A stretch of 17,534 nucleotides of DNA. It comes from an uncultured Clostridia bacterium. Its GTDB lineage: Bacteria > Bacillota > Clostridia > Oscillospirales > Acutalibacteraceae. The position numbers and the translations under genes are program-made. The notes under the pieces were generated by a model, which searched no databases, was not told the origin of the DNA, and saw only the letters and a program-made list of their open reading frames with translations. Below, one piece after another: positions 6,034 through 13,442 of this stretch. The stretch covers positions 1-17,534 of the forward strand of contig CAJOQU010000030.1 in assembly GCA_905236975.1 (NCBI GenBank), given 5' to 3'. Position 1 is the stretch's first letter, and every line of letters starts with the position of its first letter.

Positions 6034-6220
6034 TTTCATCGAAACCTGCTAAATAAAGTTAAGAGAAAAATTTAAGAAATTTTAATCAAAAATAGGTATA
6101 ACAAAACAGAGCGGCAAGGGATTGCATAATCTCAAATCCGGTTTTGCGAAGATAGTTGTTTGCTAATAATTATTTTGAATATTGAGACATATATATTAAT
6201 GGGTAATCAAAAGGAGAGTG
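6034..6220. other. AT-rich spacer ahead of the 48-codon ORF
   Basis: I see no gene, clear promoter or strong repeat here, apart from AAGGAG (6211-6216) serving the next ORF. Confidence 0.4.
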
Positions 6221-6367
6221 ATGATAATAGACAACGACATTGAAACATACATAATAAATAATGATAAATATATTGTAGAATCCATATTTGGCGACGAAGA
6301 ATTAGAAAGTATTATTGCAGATATCATTACAAACAAGCCCCAAACAGTTGACAAACAAGCGTTATAG
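6221..6367 (+). CDS. Small acidic hypothetical protein (48 aa)
   Basis: A 48-codon frame starting MIIDNDIETYIINNDKY and ending VDKQAL, with AAGGAG (6211-6216) four bases ahead of ATG 6221. It is acidic and rich in Ile, Asn and Asp; no transmembrane segment, Cys motif or helix-turn-helix is visible. It sits directly upstream of the recombinase, and its last codons contain the recombinase -35 box and the start of an inverted repeat. Small proteins beside large serine recombinases are often excision or regulatory factors, but this one does not resemble TnpV, TnpW or known recombination directionality factors as I remember them. The codon use is AT-rich like that of the recombinase. Reality of the gene rests on SD, intact frame and position. 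Confidence 0.5.
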   Translation: MIIDNDIETYIINNDKYIVESIFGDEELESIIADIITNKPQTVDKQAL

Positions 6368-6376
6368 TGTTACAAT
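6348..6376 (+). promoter_or_regulatory. Sigma-A promoter of the recombinase
   Basis: TTGACA (6348-6353), 17-base spacer, TACAAT (6371-6376): six and five of six to consensus. Start of transcription is expected near 6383, giving a leader of about 37 bases with GGGGAG (6410-6415) ahead of ATG 6420. Confidence 0.75.
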
Positions 6377-6398
6377 TACTAATAAATTATAACACTAT
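6364..6398. repeat. Perfect 9-bp inverted repeat over the recombinase promoter
   Basis: ATAGTGTTA (6364-6372) and TAACACTAT (6390-6398), 17-base spacer. The left arm touches the -10 box and the right arm lies just after the start of transcription, as for a repressor operator. The TTTTATATTT that follows leaves open an attenuator role. Confidence 0.55.
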
Positions 6399-6419
6399 TT
6401 TTATATTTAGGGGAGAAAT

Positions 6420-8003
6420 ATGATTTATAACGCAGCTTTATATTGCCGTTTATCGAAAGACGATAATAATGTTGGCGATAGTTCAAGTATCGCCACGCAA
6501 AAAGATATGCTTACAAGATACGCAGCCGAACAAAACTTTTGTGTTTATGATATTTATGTTGATGACGGTTACAGTGGAACCAATTTTGATCGACCGGCTT
6601 TTCAAAAAATGAAACAGGATATTGAAGACGGAAAGGTGAATTTGGTCATCACAAAAGATTTGAGTCGTTTGGGTAGGGACTATATCATTAGCGGACAACT
6701 GATAGAAGAATATTTTCCTAAACATAATATAAGATATATTGCCATTACCGATGGGTTTGATAGCCTTGATAAATACAACGACATTGCGCCATTTAAAAAC
6801 GTTGTAAATGAATTATATGCACGGGACATAAGCAAAAAGATCCGCTCTGCATTTGAAACTAAAATGAAAGAGGGTAAATTTATAGGAAATTTTGCTCCTT
6901 ATGGATATAAAAAAGACGACAACGATAAAAACAAACTGGTAATTGACGAAGAGACTGCACCTATTGTTCAATATATTTTTAAATTGGCCGAAGAAGGTTA
7001 TAGACCGATAGATATTGCCAGAACATTAAATGACAAACATATATTACCCCCAGCTTTATATAGGTGTTCAAAAAATCCCAAACTTAACGTTGATGATTAT
7101 TCCAAGCGCAAAGAGTGGACAAGCTCGAATATCCAAAAAATGCTCAAAAATATCACTTATATAGGGCATACGGCTCAACATAAAACAACAAAAATATCTT
7201 TTAAAAGCAAAGTCACAGTAGCAAATCAAAAACAGGATTGGATTATCGTTGAAAATACACATCAACCTATTATAGACAAGCGAACCTATGAAATTGTGCA
7301 AAAAACCATAGTATCACGAAGGAATCCACCAAAAAGTGATTTTAAAAACATTTTTTCAGGCATTGCTGTTTGTGCGGATTGTGGTAGTCATATGTCCACC
7401 ACGGGAACACGTAAGAAAGACAGTAAATACAACTTGGTTTGTGGCAGATATAAGTTATATGGGAGCAAAGAATGTACGAATCATTTTATAGACTACGATG
7501 TACTATACCAATTGGTCTTATCTAATATCAATAAACATATACAAATTACCACTGAATCACGTAAGAAGATATTAGAGAGATTAGAGCGACCCCATAATGA
7601 TTCATCGGTTACAAAAAAGAGATTGGGTGCATTAGAAAAGCGAAAATCAGAAATACAAACGGTAATTCAAAAATTATATGAAGATAATTATTTAGGAAAA
7701 ATTAATAAAGACCATTTTAACATGATGATAAGCTCGCTAACACAAGAAGAAACGCAGATTGATGCCGAACTTTCAGTATTGCAACAAAAATCAAATGAAT
7801 CGGAATACGATAAATACAACCGATTCTTTAAACTACTTGACAACTTCTCTCACTTGACAGAGTTAGACCAAGAAACAGTAAAGAGATTAATTGATGTAAT
7901 TTATATTCACCAAGGTTCGTATCAAACTGTCAATGGCATTAAAACAAAAGAGCAAAAAATTGTAATTAAATACAAATATATAGGCAAATCAATTATAGCA
8001 TAA
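6420..8003 (+). CDS. Large serine recombinase (TnpX-like site-specific recombinase)
   Basis: A 527-residue large serine integrase. Resolvase domain at 1-150 with the nucleophile Ser12 in YCRLSKDD, DDGYSGTNFDRPAF (48-61), and the catalytic arginine segment LSRLGRD (81-87). Recombinase domain about 165-300, zinc ribbon with Cys318, Cys321, Cys341 and Cys352, a charged coiled-coil region about 380-450, and a C-terminal part ending in TKEQKIVIKYKYIGKS, typical of the TnpX/Tn4451 group. It needs no host factor for integration and would cut attL/attR or attP/attB at a two-base core. ATG 6420 follows GGGGAG by four bases and has its own promoter. The gene ends five bases before the point where FeoB homology begins, so it lies at the very right end of the element. 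All key residues are present, so it should be active. Confidence 0.95.
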   Translation: MIYNAALYCRLSKDDNNVGDSSSIATQKDMLTRYAAEQNFCVYDIYVDDGYSGTNFDRPAFQKMKQDIEDGKVNLVITKDLSRLGRDYIISGQLIEEYFPKHNIRYIAITDGFDSLDKYNDIAPFKNVVNELYARDISKKIRSAFETKMKEGKFIGNFAPYGYKKDDNDKNKLVIDEETAPIVQYIFKLAEEGYRPIDIARTLNDKHILPPALYRCSKNPKLNVDDYSKRKEWTSSNIQKMLKNITYIGHTAQHKTTKISFKSKVTVANQKQDWIIVENTHQPIIDKRTYEIVQKTIVSRRNPPKSDFKNIFSGIAVCADCGSHMSTTGTRKKDSKYNLVCGRYKLYGSKECTNHFIDYDVLYQLVLSNINKHIQITTESRKKILERLERPHNDSSVTKKRLGALEKRKSEIQTVIQKLYEDNYLGKINKDHFNMMISSLTQEETQIDAELSVLQQKSNESEYDKYNRFFKLLDNFSHLTELDQETVKRLIDVIYIHQGSYQTVNGIKTKEQKIVIKYKYIGKSIIA

Positions 8004-9312
8004 AAATACCCATACACATGGTCAAGGCCTGTTTTCCGCAGGCGTGGCAGGCTTTGAAGGGACGGTCGAGGTTATAGGCGATACGGGGCAGGTAGCCTGC
8101 GTCCTCAAGCAGGGTGAAGAGCGGAAAAAAGATGGCCATGGGCGGCAGCATGACCGATATGACCGAGGCCAGCACCTGATAAACGCCGTCAACCAAGGCG
8201 CTGACAAGCCAAAGCGGCGTACCCGCGGCTTGCAGCCAGCCTGCTAACTTGGGCTGAAAGGAAAACAGCAGATTGGCAAGCAGGTCGGACGGCGCATTCG
8301 CGCCGCTGATGGTCAGCCAAAAAAGAAAGAGCAACAGCACCGCCATGAGCGGAAAAGCCGTCCATTTGCCGGTCAGCAGGCGGTCGAGGCGGCGGTCAAA
8401 GCCGCTGTATGGCGGTGCGTCAAAAATCACGGCACCGTTGCAGATGCTCTCGGCCGCATGGGTAATGGAAGAAACCATGCTGTCTTTCAGGCTATCGGCG
8501 ACAAGGCCGTTTTCGGCCAACAATGTGCGGGCGGCACTCATGGCCGCAAACAGCGCGGGTGAGGTTAAAAAGTTTTGTCCGAGAGCCGCGTCGATTTCGA
8601 CCTTCAGCGAAGGGTCAAGATCTAAAAGCCGCAGAGCCAGCCACCGGCTGTTGATGCGATCGCCCACCAGGCGTCGCACCTCGGGCTCGATCATGGCGAC
8701 GGCTTTTTCAATCTCGTCTGCGTAGCGCACACGATAAGGCGACGGGGTCTCGCCATCGATCATGTGATCAAGCGTATCCAGCAGATTTTGCAGACTTTTT
8801 TTCTTGCGGGCAACCGTGCCAAGCACCGGTACGCCAAGGCGGGATGACAGCGTCCGCAGGTCAACGCGGATATGCTTTCGCTGAGCTTCATCCATTAAAT
8901 TGGCGCACACGATCACGCGCGGGCAGATTTCCAACGTTTGCAGAACCAAATTCATATTGCGTTCAAGGCAAGTGGCATCGCACACGACAATGATGGCGTC
9001 CGGTTTACCGAAACACAGAAAATTGCGGGCGACTTCTTCTTCGGCTGAGTGTGCCGAAAGGGAATAAGTACCCGGAATGTCCACCAACACATAGCGGTTT
9101 TGTTTGCTTTGGCAAAATCCTTGTGCGTTGGCGACGGTTTTGCCCGGCCAATTGCCGGTATGTTGATTCATGCCGGTCAAGGCGTTAAAAAGGGTGCTTT
9201 TTCCAACGTTTGGATTACCCGCTAACGCCACGACCCGCTCTTGGGGGGAGCGCTTTTGAATGACAAGCTCGCTTGCCGCGCCATGCCCAACCGAAGAATT
9301 GGTAAGTCCCAT
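7993..9312 (-). pseudogene. feoB: Ferrous iron transporter FeoB, truncated by the insertion
   Basis: N-terminal two thirds of FeoB, the GTPase-gated inner-membrane Fe(II) transporter. ATG 9312 is chosen because GGAGG (9320-9324) lies seven bases upstream. G1 GNPNVGKST (32-40), G2 around GNWPGKT, G3 DIPG (78-81), G4 NLMD (138-141), a helical regulatory region, then the first membrane segments of the permease, FPLMAVLLLFLFWLTISGA and the stretch around LASVISVMLPPMAIFFPLF. The conserved Gate motif ends as ACGKQALTMCMG and the frame then runs into four element-derived codons and a stop. Family members are roughly 600-800 residues; this has 439, lacking the remaining transmembrane helices, so transport should be lost unless the element excises. 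No feoA is present. It lies 68 bases after dpaB on the same strand and overlaps the recombinase stop by 11 bases, tail to tail. Confidence 0.93.
8004..8012. other. Element-chromosome junction (right attachment site)
   Basis: Reading - strand feoB, homology to the family holds through the glycine codon 8008-8010 of TMCMG. The expected next residues FGCN are replaced by IFML and a stop from the element. The crossover should fall within about 8005-8011, where CCC/GGG could supply a GG core. The exact core cannot be fixed without the other end. Confidence 0.65.
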
Positions 9313-9380
9313 GGGTTTTCCTCCAATAAAACCGGCACGCACAGGTGTAATGACAGGGTGCGCGCCGGCCGCGGTCCAAT

Positions 9381-9953
9381 CTAAAAGATGACCGGTTGTA
9401 TTTGTTCACCTGTCAGCGCTTTTTCAACGGTTTCGGGAATTTTGGAAAAATCGCACACCAACGAGTTGTTTTTGCCGTAGGGGTCATCTTGCCGGTAAGG
9501 GACAAAATATATGTTGCCGGTATTATGAAGAAGACCGAGGTTTTTGGCAGAGGCGCCTAATGCGTCGTTGGTGGCGATGGCCAGCACCACGGGCTTGTTG
9601 TTGCGCAGATGGGCTTTAACCGCCATGGTGACCGGCGTATCGGTTACGCCAAGGGCGATTTTTGCCATGGTGTTGCCCGTACAAGGGGAAACGACGATCG
9701 CGTCCAGCAGGTTTTTAGGGCCAATCGGTTCGGCCGACGGAATATCATGGATAATGGGGTTGCCGCAGAGGGATTCGACCTCGCGGATCAGGTCTTCGGC
9801 TTTGCCGAAACGGGTGTCGGTTTCGTAAACGATCTGCGACATGATGGGTTGAATCCGGATGGGTTGTTCTGCAAGTATGCGCAGAACGGCCAGCGATTGC
9901 TGTATAGTGCAGAACGAGCCGCAAAACGCGAATCCAAGCGTAATATCTTTCAT
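9381..9953 (-). CDS. dpaB: Dipicolinate synthase subunit B (flavoprotein)
   Basis: A 190-residue flavoprotein-fold protein (SpoVFB). With DpaA it converts 4-hydroxy-tetrahydrodipicolinate to dipicolinic acid in the mother cell, the compound that gives spores calcium-dipicolinate and heat resistance. Typical features: N-terminal LGFAFCGSFCT, the phosphate-binding type loop VVSPCTGNTMAKIALGVTD, and LAIATNDALGASAKNLG. The length is normal for the family. The start ATG 9953 follows GAGGAG (9960-9965) by six bases, and dpaA ends 18 bases upstream, so the two form an operon. Expression would be expected from a sigma-K type promoter; none was identified by eye. Confidence 0.95.
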   Translation of the reverse strand: MKDITLGFAFCGSFCTIQQSLAVLRILAEQPIRIQPIMSQIVYETDTRFGKAEDLIREVESLCGNPIIHDIPSAEPIGPKNLLDAIVVSPCTGNTMAKIALGVTDTPVTMAVKAHLRNNKPVVLAIATNDALGASAKNLGLLHNTGNIYFVPYRQDDPYGKNNSLVCDFSKIPETVEKALTGEQIQPVIF

Positions 9954-9971
9954 TTTGTTCTCCTCTTTACA

Positions 9972-10781
9972 TCAATGGTTTGCAGGGTAGTGCCGGGACA
10001 AAATTTCGGTTACGGTTTGAGACAGAATCTTTCCGGCGGTTACAGGCGCGACTTTGCCGGGCAATCCCGGCGCTTTGATGGCTTTGATGCCGCAGGCTTT
10101 CGCTGTTTCCATGTCAAAGCCGTTTTTGCTTGCCAGCTCGATCATAAGCGATATACGGCTTTCCCGCAGGGTCTGTTCGTCCAAAACAAGGTGATCGACC
10201 GTGTTAAAAACAATATCATAATCAAGCGGTGTGCGGTTCAGATCCTCGGTACGCACATAGTCGTAATGAAGGGCGTCGGCCAGGCACAGATCGCCGGATT
10301 TTCGCGCACTGACCGTGACGGAACAGCCAAGCGCCCGTAATCGGTCAGCCAGGATTTTGCCGACCCGGCCATAACCGATGACCAACACGCGGCTTTTCCA
10401 AAGGGTGAAATCGGTGTTTTCGATGGCGAGTTTAATGGCTCCTTCGGCCGTAGGAACAGCGTTCAAAAGGGAATAACCGTCCAGCGAGCCGTAGTCGATA
10501 TAGTTGGCGACGTTGAGATTGCAATTACAGCCAAGTACCAAGCGGTCTCCCGCCGCCTGCGTAACGGCGGCAAGCGGAATGACAGCGCCTGTCAGTGGGG
10601 CGAAGACATGTTTGCCGTCCCGCGTGCTGGGAACGGGCAGCAGATAAACGTCGCTTTCAGCAAAGGAACCGTGTTCTTCGGCTTTCAGCCCCAGCGTTCC
10701 CACGCGAAAGCCTTGTCGGATGAGTTGTTTTTCCGTAACGAGAAGGCGGTCGTCGCCGCCGATGATCAAAATGGTTTTCAT
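9972..10781 (-). CDS. dpaA: Dipicolinate synthase subunit A
   Basis: A 269-residue SpoVFA protein, slightly shorter than the B. subtilis one (about 297). N-terminal ILIIGGDDR (4-12), a first domain with GCNCNLNVANYIDYGSL, then an NAD(P)-binding Rossmann fold VLVIGYGRVG (132-141) and the conserved ELASKNGFD and APGLPGKVAPVTAGKI near the C-terminus. It is the dehydrogenase-like subunit acting with DpaB. The start at ATG 10781 is supported by family alignment rather than by an SD; only a weak AGGCAG lies upstream, so initiation may be inefficient or regulated. The palindromic repeat group at 10805-10925 separates it from cca. Presence of both spoVF genes argues for a spore-former that does not rely on the Etf-type route described for C. 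perfringens. Confidence 0.95.
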   Translation of the reverse strand: MKTILIIGGDDRLLVTEKQLIRQGFRVGTLGLKAEEHGSFAESDVYLLPVPSTRDGKHVFAPLTGAVIPLAAVTQAAGDRLVLGCNCNLNVANYIDYGSLDGYSLLNAVPTAEGAIKLAIENTDFTLWKSRVLVIGYGRVGKILADRLRALGCSVTVSARKSGDLCLADALHYDYVRTEDLNRTPLDYDIVFNTVDHLVLDEQTLRESRISLMIELASKNGFDMETAKACGIKAIKAPGLPGKVAPVTAGKILSQTVTEILSRHYPANH

Positions 10782-10804
10782 GCGATCACTGCCTGAATAA
10801 AAAA

Positions 10805-10843
10805 ATCAGCGCCATGCTGTTTCATACAGCTCATGGCGCTGAT
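10805..10843. repeat. Palindromic repeat, copy 1
   Basis: ATCAGCGCCATG (10805-10816) and CATGGCGCTGAT (10832-10843) pair perfectly. The interior CTGT (10817-10820) and ACAG (10826-10829) extend the stem, giving one 16-bp hairpin with a two-base bulge. It is related to the copy at 10891-10925. Confidence 0.75.
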
Positions 10844-10845
10844 CG

Positions 10846-10874
10846 GCTTATCAAGCGGACTTGATAAGCTTTTT
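10846..10874 (+). terminator. 10-bp perfect hairpin with T tract between the palindromes
   Basis: GCTTATCAAG (10846-10855), CGGA loop, CTTGATAAGC (10860-10869), then TTTTT. It has terminator form on the + strand, although no + strand gene precedes it. On the - strand, where cca and dpaA are read, no T tract follows, so it may instead be a structural part of the repeat group. Confidence 0.5.
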
Positions 10875-10890
10875 GTGGGGATAAACGAAA

Positions 10891-10925
10891 CAGCGCCATG
10901 CCGTACAATACAGTTTATGGCGCTG
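10891..10925. repeat. Palindromic repeat, copy 2
   Basis: CAGCGCCAT (10891-10899) and ATGGCGCTG (10917-10925) pair perfectly; the inner CCGT/ACAG matches copy 1 with one change. Outer arms are identical to copy 1, while the loop has diverged, a pattern of selection for pairing. Confidence 0.7.
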
Positions 10926-10937
10926 AGAATGATTTCG

Positions 10938-12095
10938 TTACAATCCCGAACGGGCGTGGGCAAGCAAGGTCTCGCGTTGATTTTGCGCGGGATCAAGCAC
11001 AACCGTTTGCCGCAATGCTTCAAGTGTTTTTCCGATTTTTTTACCACTGATGCCAAGGGATTTTAAATCCTGTCCGTCAACAGCCAGATGAGAGATCAGG
11101 TAAGGCTCCTGCCGGTCAAGAATCTCCTGGAACATAGCGGAGGCGGAGCGGATATCGGTTTGGAATAAAGCGTTTGAGCAAAGCAGATATTCTTTGAAAA
11201 CAGAGGGCGAGGTGGCCGCCAACCGGTTTTTGATTGCCGGTTTATCGGCAGGGAAGGGCAGGGTGAAAAGCGCGATCATCTGTCTGCAAAAGGTTTTTTC
11301 GCGGTTAGAGGCTTTTAAGGATTCCAAAGCGGTTGCCATATCGGCGCCGCCCGACCAAAGAAAGGCAAAAAGCGCGGTGTCGCCCTGCAAAGAGGTAATG
11401 GCAGGGTAGTTGGGGGAGTTTATGCCTAAGAAGGTCAGCTTGCCCGCAGCTGTCAGCGGAGCGAGCGCGGCGGGGTTTGCGCCGTTCAATGTGCGGCAAA
11501 GTTCGCTTTTGATGCGTTCGGCACTAATGTGCGGCAGTGCATCGGCACAGGCCAGCGCCGCTTGCAGGGTATCCGGTTCTATGACAAACCCAAGCTGTGA
11601 CGAAAAACGGAAAAGCCGCAGAATACGCAGCGCGTCTTCGGTGAAACGCCGCCGGGGATCGCCCACGGCACGCAGCAGTCGGTTTTGAATATCTTTTCTT
11701 CCGTTAAAGGGATCTTGCAGCCCCGTTTTAGGGTGGTAGGCGATGGCGTTGACGGTGAAATCACGGCGCGCAAGGTCTTCGCGCAGACTTTTGACAAAGG
11801 TAACCGTTTCAGGGCGGCGGGAATCACGGTATTCCCCGTCGGTGCGGTAGGTGGTGACTTCAACCGCATAGCCGCCGCTTAACACCGTCACGGTACCGTG
11901 TTTGACGCCGGTTTGGATCGTTTTCGGAAAAAGGGCAAGCACCGTTTGGGGATCGGCAGAAGTGGTGATATCATAATCATGAGGCTGCTTGCGGCAGAGC
12001 AGGTCGCGCACACAACCGCCAACCAGGTAGGCTTCATGTCCGTTTTGACAAAACGTTTCTAAAATTTGTTCGATTGCGGGCGGAATGGTAAACAT
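10938..12095 (-). CDS. cca: CCA tRNA nucleotidyltransferase
   Basis: A 385-residue class II CCA-adding enzyme that builds or repairs the 3' CCA of tRNA. Motif A: LVGGCVRDLL (24-33) and the metal-binding aspartates Asp40 and Asp42 in HDYD; motif B/C region RRDFTVNAIAY (110-120), DPFNGRKDI, and motif D LRAVGDPRRRFTEDALRILRLFRF split between 141 and 164. The C-terminal tRNA-binding helical part is diverged, and the total length is a little under the family average. Start ATG 12095 has GGAGG (12101-12105) five bases ahead; the frame opens 14 codons earlier, but those codons lack an SD. It is divergent from the XRE regulator. Whether it is a full CCA enzyme or an A-adding partner cannot be settled by eye, but no second copy is in view. 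Confidence 0.92.
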   Translation of the reverse strand: MFTIPPAIEQILETFCQNGHEAYLVGGCVRDLLCRKQPHDYDITTSADPQTVLALFPKTIQTGVKHGTVTVLSGGYAVEVTTYRTDGEYRDSRRPETVTFVKSLREDLARRDFTVNAIAYHPKTGLQDPFNGRKDIQNRLLRAVGDPRRRFTEDALRILRLFRFSSQLGFVIEPDTLQAALACADALPHISAERIKSELCRTLNGANPAALAPLTAAGKLTFLGINSPNYPAITSLQGDTALFAFLWSGGADMATALESLKASNREKTFCRQMIALFTLPFPADKPAIKNRLAATSPSVFKEYLLCSNALFQTDIRSASAMFQEILDRQEPYLISHLAVDGQDLKSLGISGKKIGKTLEALRQTVVLDPAQNQRETLLAHARSGL

Positions 12096-12130
12096 GTTTC
12101 CCTCCATTTTAAAAAGAAAAGGACTATTGC

Positions 12131-12159
12131 TTGACAATACTTGACAATATGTTTATAAT
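12131..12159 (+). promoter_or_regulatory. Perfect consensus promoter giving a leaderless mRNA
   Basis: TTGACA (12131-12136), 17-base spacer, TATAAT (12154-12159): a full match. A second TTGACAATA begins at 12141, exactly 10 bases later, making a tandem repeat inside the spacer. Transcription should start six or seven bases after 12159, that is on or beside the ATG at 12166. Confidence 0.8.
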
Positions 12160-12165
12160 AGAAGT

Positions 12166-12738
12166 ATGGATAATTTGAATTTTGTGATCGCAAAAAATTT
12201 AACAGAGTTGCGCAAACGGAATAAACTCACCCAGTTGGAGCTTGCCGAAAAGCTGAATTATTCCGACAAGGCGGTTTCTAAATGGGAACAGGGCGAATCC
12301 ATGCCCGGTATTGAAGTTCTGCATAAACTAAGCGGACTTTACGGCGTCAGTTTGGATTACCTTGTTGGGGAGGAAACCGCCAAACCGCTTGAAAATTTTC
12401 AGCCGCGCCTGAAAAAGCGTCACCGCATTATTACGCTGCTTTCGATTTTGGCGGTTTGGTTGATCGTGACCATTGTTTACAGCTCGGTCAATATTTTTGA
12501 TCACCGGCATTTATGGATTCTGTATTGCTGGGCGGTTCCGGCGTCTTTGGTGGTGGCGGTGATATTCGACGTCATCTGGCACGGCAGAAAATTCTTTTTC
12601 TTGCTGATTTCGCTGCTGATGTGGTCACTCTTGATGTGTTTTTGCATTCAATTTGTTCAGCACAACATTTGGATTATTTTAGGGATCGGCATTCCCTTGC
12701 AGGTGGCGGCGATTCTGTGGGCGCTGTTGGTAAAGTAA
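12166..12738 (+). CDS. XRE-family regulator with four-helix membrane domain
   Basis: A 190-residue protein. Residues 7-67 are an XRE (Cro/CI) helix-turn-helix: ELRKRNKLTQLELAEKL, the recognition part SDKAVSKWEQGESMPGI, and the usual YGVSLDYLVGEE end. A linker rich in Lys/Arg leads to four hydrophobic segments at about 88-108, 116-137, 143-163 and 168-188, so the DNA-binding domain is tethered to the membrane on the cytoplasmic side. Such fusions may sense membrane state; no ligand is evident. There is no SD ahead of ATG 12166, and the promoter places the mRNA 5' end at the start codon. The tandem TTGACAATA in the promoter is a candidate operator for self-repression. ung follows after 12 bases. 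Confidence 0.88.
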   Translation: MDNLNFVIAKNLTELRKRNKLTQLELAEKLNYSDKAVSKWEQGESMPGIEVLHKLSGLYGVSLDYLVGEETAKPLENFQPRLKKRHRIITLLSILAVWLIVTIVYSSVNIFDHRHLWILYCWAVPASLVVAVIFDVIWHGRKFFFLLISLLMWSLLMCFCIQFVQHNIWIILGIGIPLQVAAILWALLVK

Positions 12739-12750
12739 GAGGGTGGTGCA

Positions 12751-13419
12751 ATGGTTAAGCTTGGCAACGACTGGGACGATCTTCTTGCCGATGAATGGGA
12801 AAAGCCGTATTACCGCGCTTTGCACGAATTTTTAAAGCAGGAATATTCCACGCGCCGTATCTACCCTGACATGTATGATATTTTCAACGCACTGCGTTAT
12901 ACCTCGTTTGCCGATACTAAGGTGGTCGTGATCGGGCAGGATCCGTACCATGGCCCCGGGCAGGCGCACGGCCTTTGTTTTTCGGTAAAAAAAGGGGTGG
13001 ATAAGCCGCCGTCGCTGGTCAATATTTATCATGAGATTGAAAGTGACGTCGGGGTGGTTATGCCGGATCATGGGGAACTGACCGGTTGGGCGCGACAGGG
13101 TGTATTGCTGTTGAACACAGTGTTGACGGTGCGCGAGGGGCAGCCGAACAGCCATAAGGATAAGGGCTGGGAGCAGTTTACCGACCGCGTGATCGCTGAG
13201 CTTGATCGCAAGAAAACCCCCGTTGTTTTTTTGCTGTGGGGCGCACATGCCGAGCGCAAAGCCGGGGTTATTCAAAACCCTATCCACTTTAAATTAAGCT
13301 GTCCGCATCCGAGTCCGCTTTCGGCTCACCGGGGATTTTTCGGGTGTAAGCATTTTTCCAAAACCAATGAAATTTTAAAAACATGCGGCAGTCAGCCTAT
13401 TGAATGGAACGCATTATGA
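12751..13419 (+). CDS. ung: Uracil-DNA glycosylase, family 1
   Basis: A 222-residue Ung that removes uracil from DNA for base-excision repair. Catalytic water-activating loop GQDPYHG (62-68, Asp64), uracil-binding GLCFSV after it, LLLNTVLTV (119-127, with the Asn that reads uracil), and HPSPLSAHRGFFGC (186-199, His186 catalytic). The length is normal. It follows the XRE gene by 12 bases with a modest GAGGGTGG ribosome site and precedes the AbrB-type gene by 23 bases, so the three are probably transcribed together from the promoter at 12131. Confidence 0.96.
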   Translation: MVKLGNDWDDLLADEWEKPYYRALHEFLKQEYSTRRIYPDMYDIFNALRYTSFADTKVVVIGQDPYHGPGQAHGLCFSVKKGVDKPPSLVNIYHEIESDVGVVMPDHGELTGWARQGVLLLNTVLTVREGQPNSHKDKGWEQFTDRVIAELDRKKTPVVFLLWGAHAERKAGVIQNPIHFKLSCPHPSPLSAHRGFFGCKHFSKTNEILKTCGSQPIEWNAL

Positions 13420-13442
13420 AGTGAAACAAGGAGGAATGGAAT

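Larger units (their letters stand above)
1..8008 (+). mobile_element. Right part of an integrative element inserted in feoB (left end outside window)
   Basis: The - strand feoB gene loses its homology at codon 8008-8010, and a large serine recombinase gene ends five bases before that point. This is the usual layout of TnpX-type elements, where the recombinase sits at one end. The missing FeoB C-terminal half is not found anywhere to the left, so the inserted DNA should extend past position 1. Contents in order: SNF2 helicase, SWIM protein, small protein, AAA/TOPRIM pair, sigma-like protein, palindromic block, small ORF, recombinase. Positions 2459-8003 are clearly more AT-rich than both the SNF2/SWIM genes and the chromosome to the right, so the element is a mosaic. 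No relaxase or conjugation gene is seen. Whether the element is a conjugative element, a mobilisable element or a simple transposon cannot be told from this part. An alternative is a rearrangement that removed the feoB 3' half. Confidence 0.75.

Noticed and set aside
8044..8725. Plus-strand frames opposite feoB
   Set aside because: Antisense shadows of a clearly recognised FeoB.
9609..10340. 243-codon + frame opposite dpaA/dpaB
   Set aside because: Shadow frame crossing two well-supported genes; no family resemblance.
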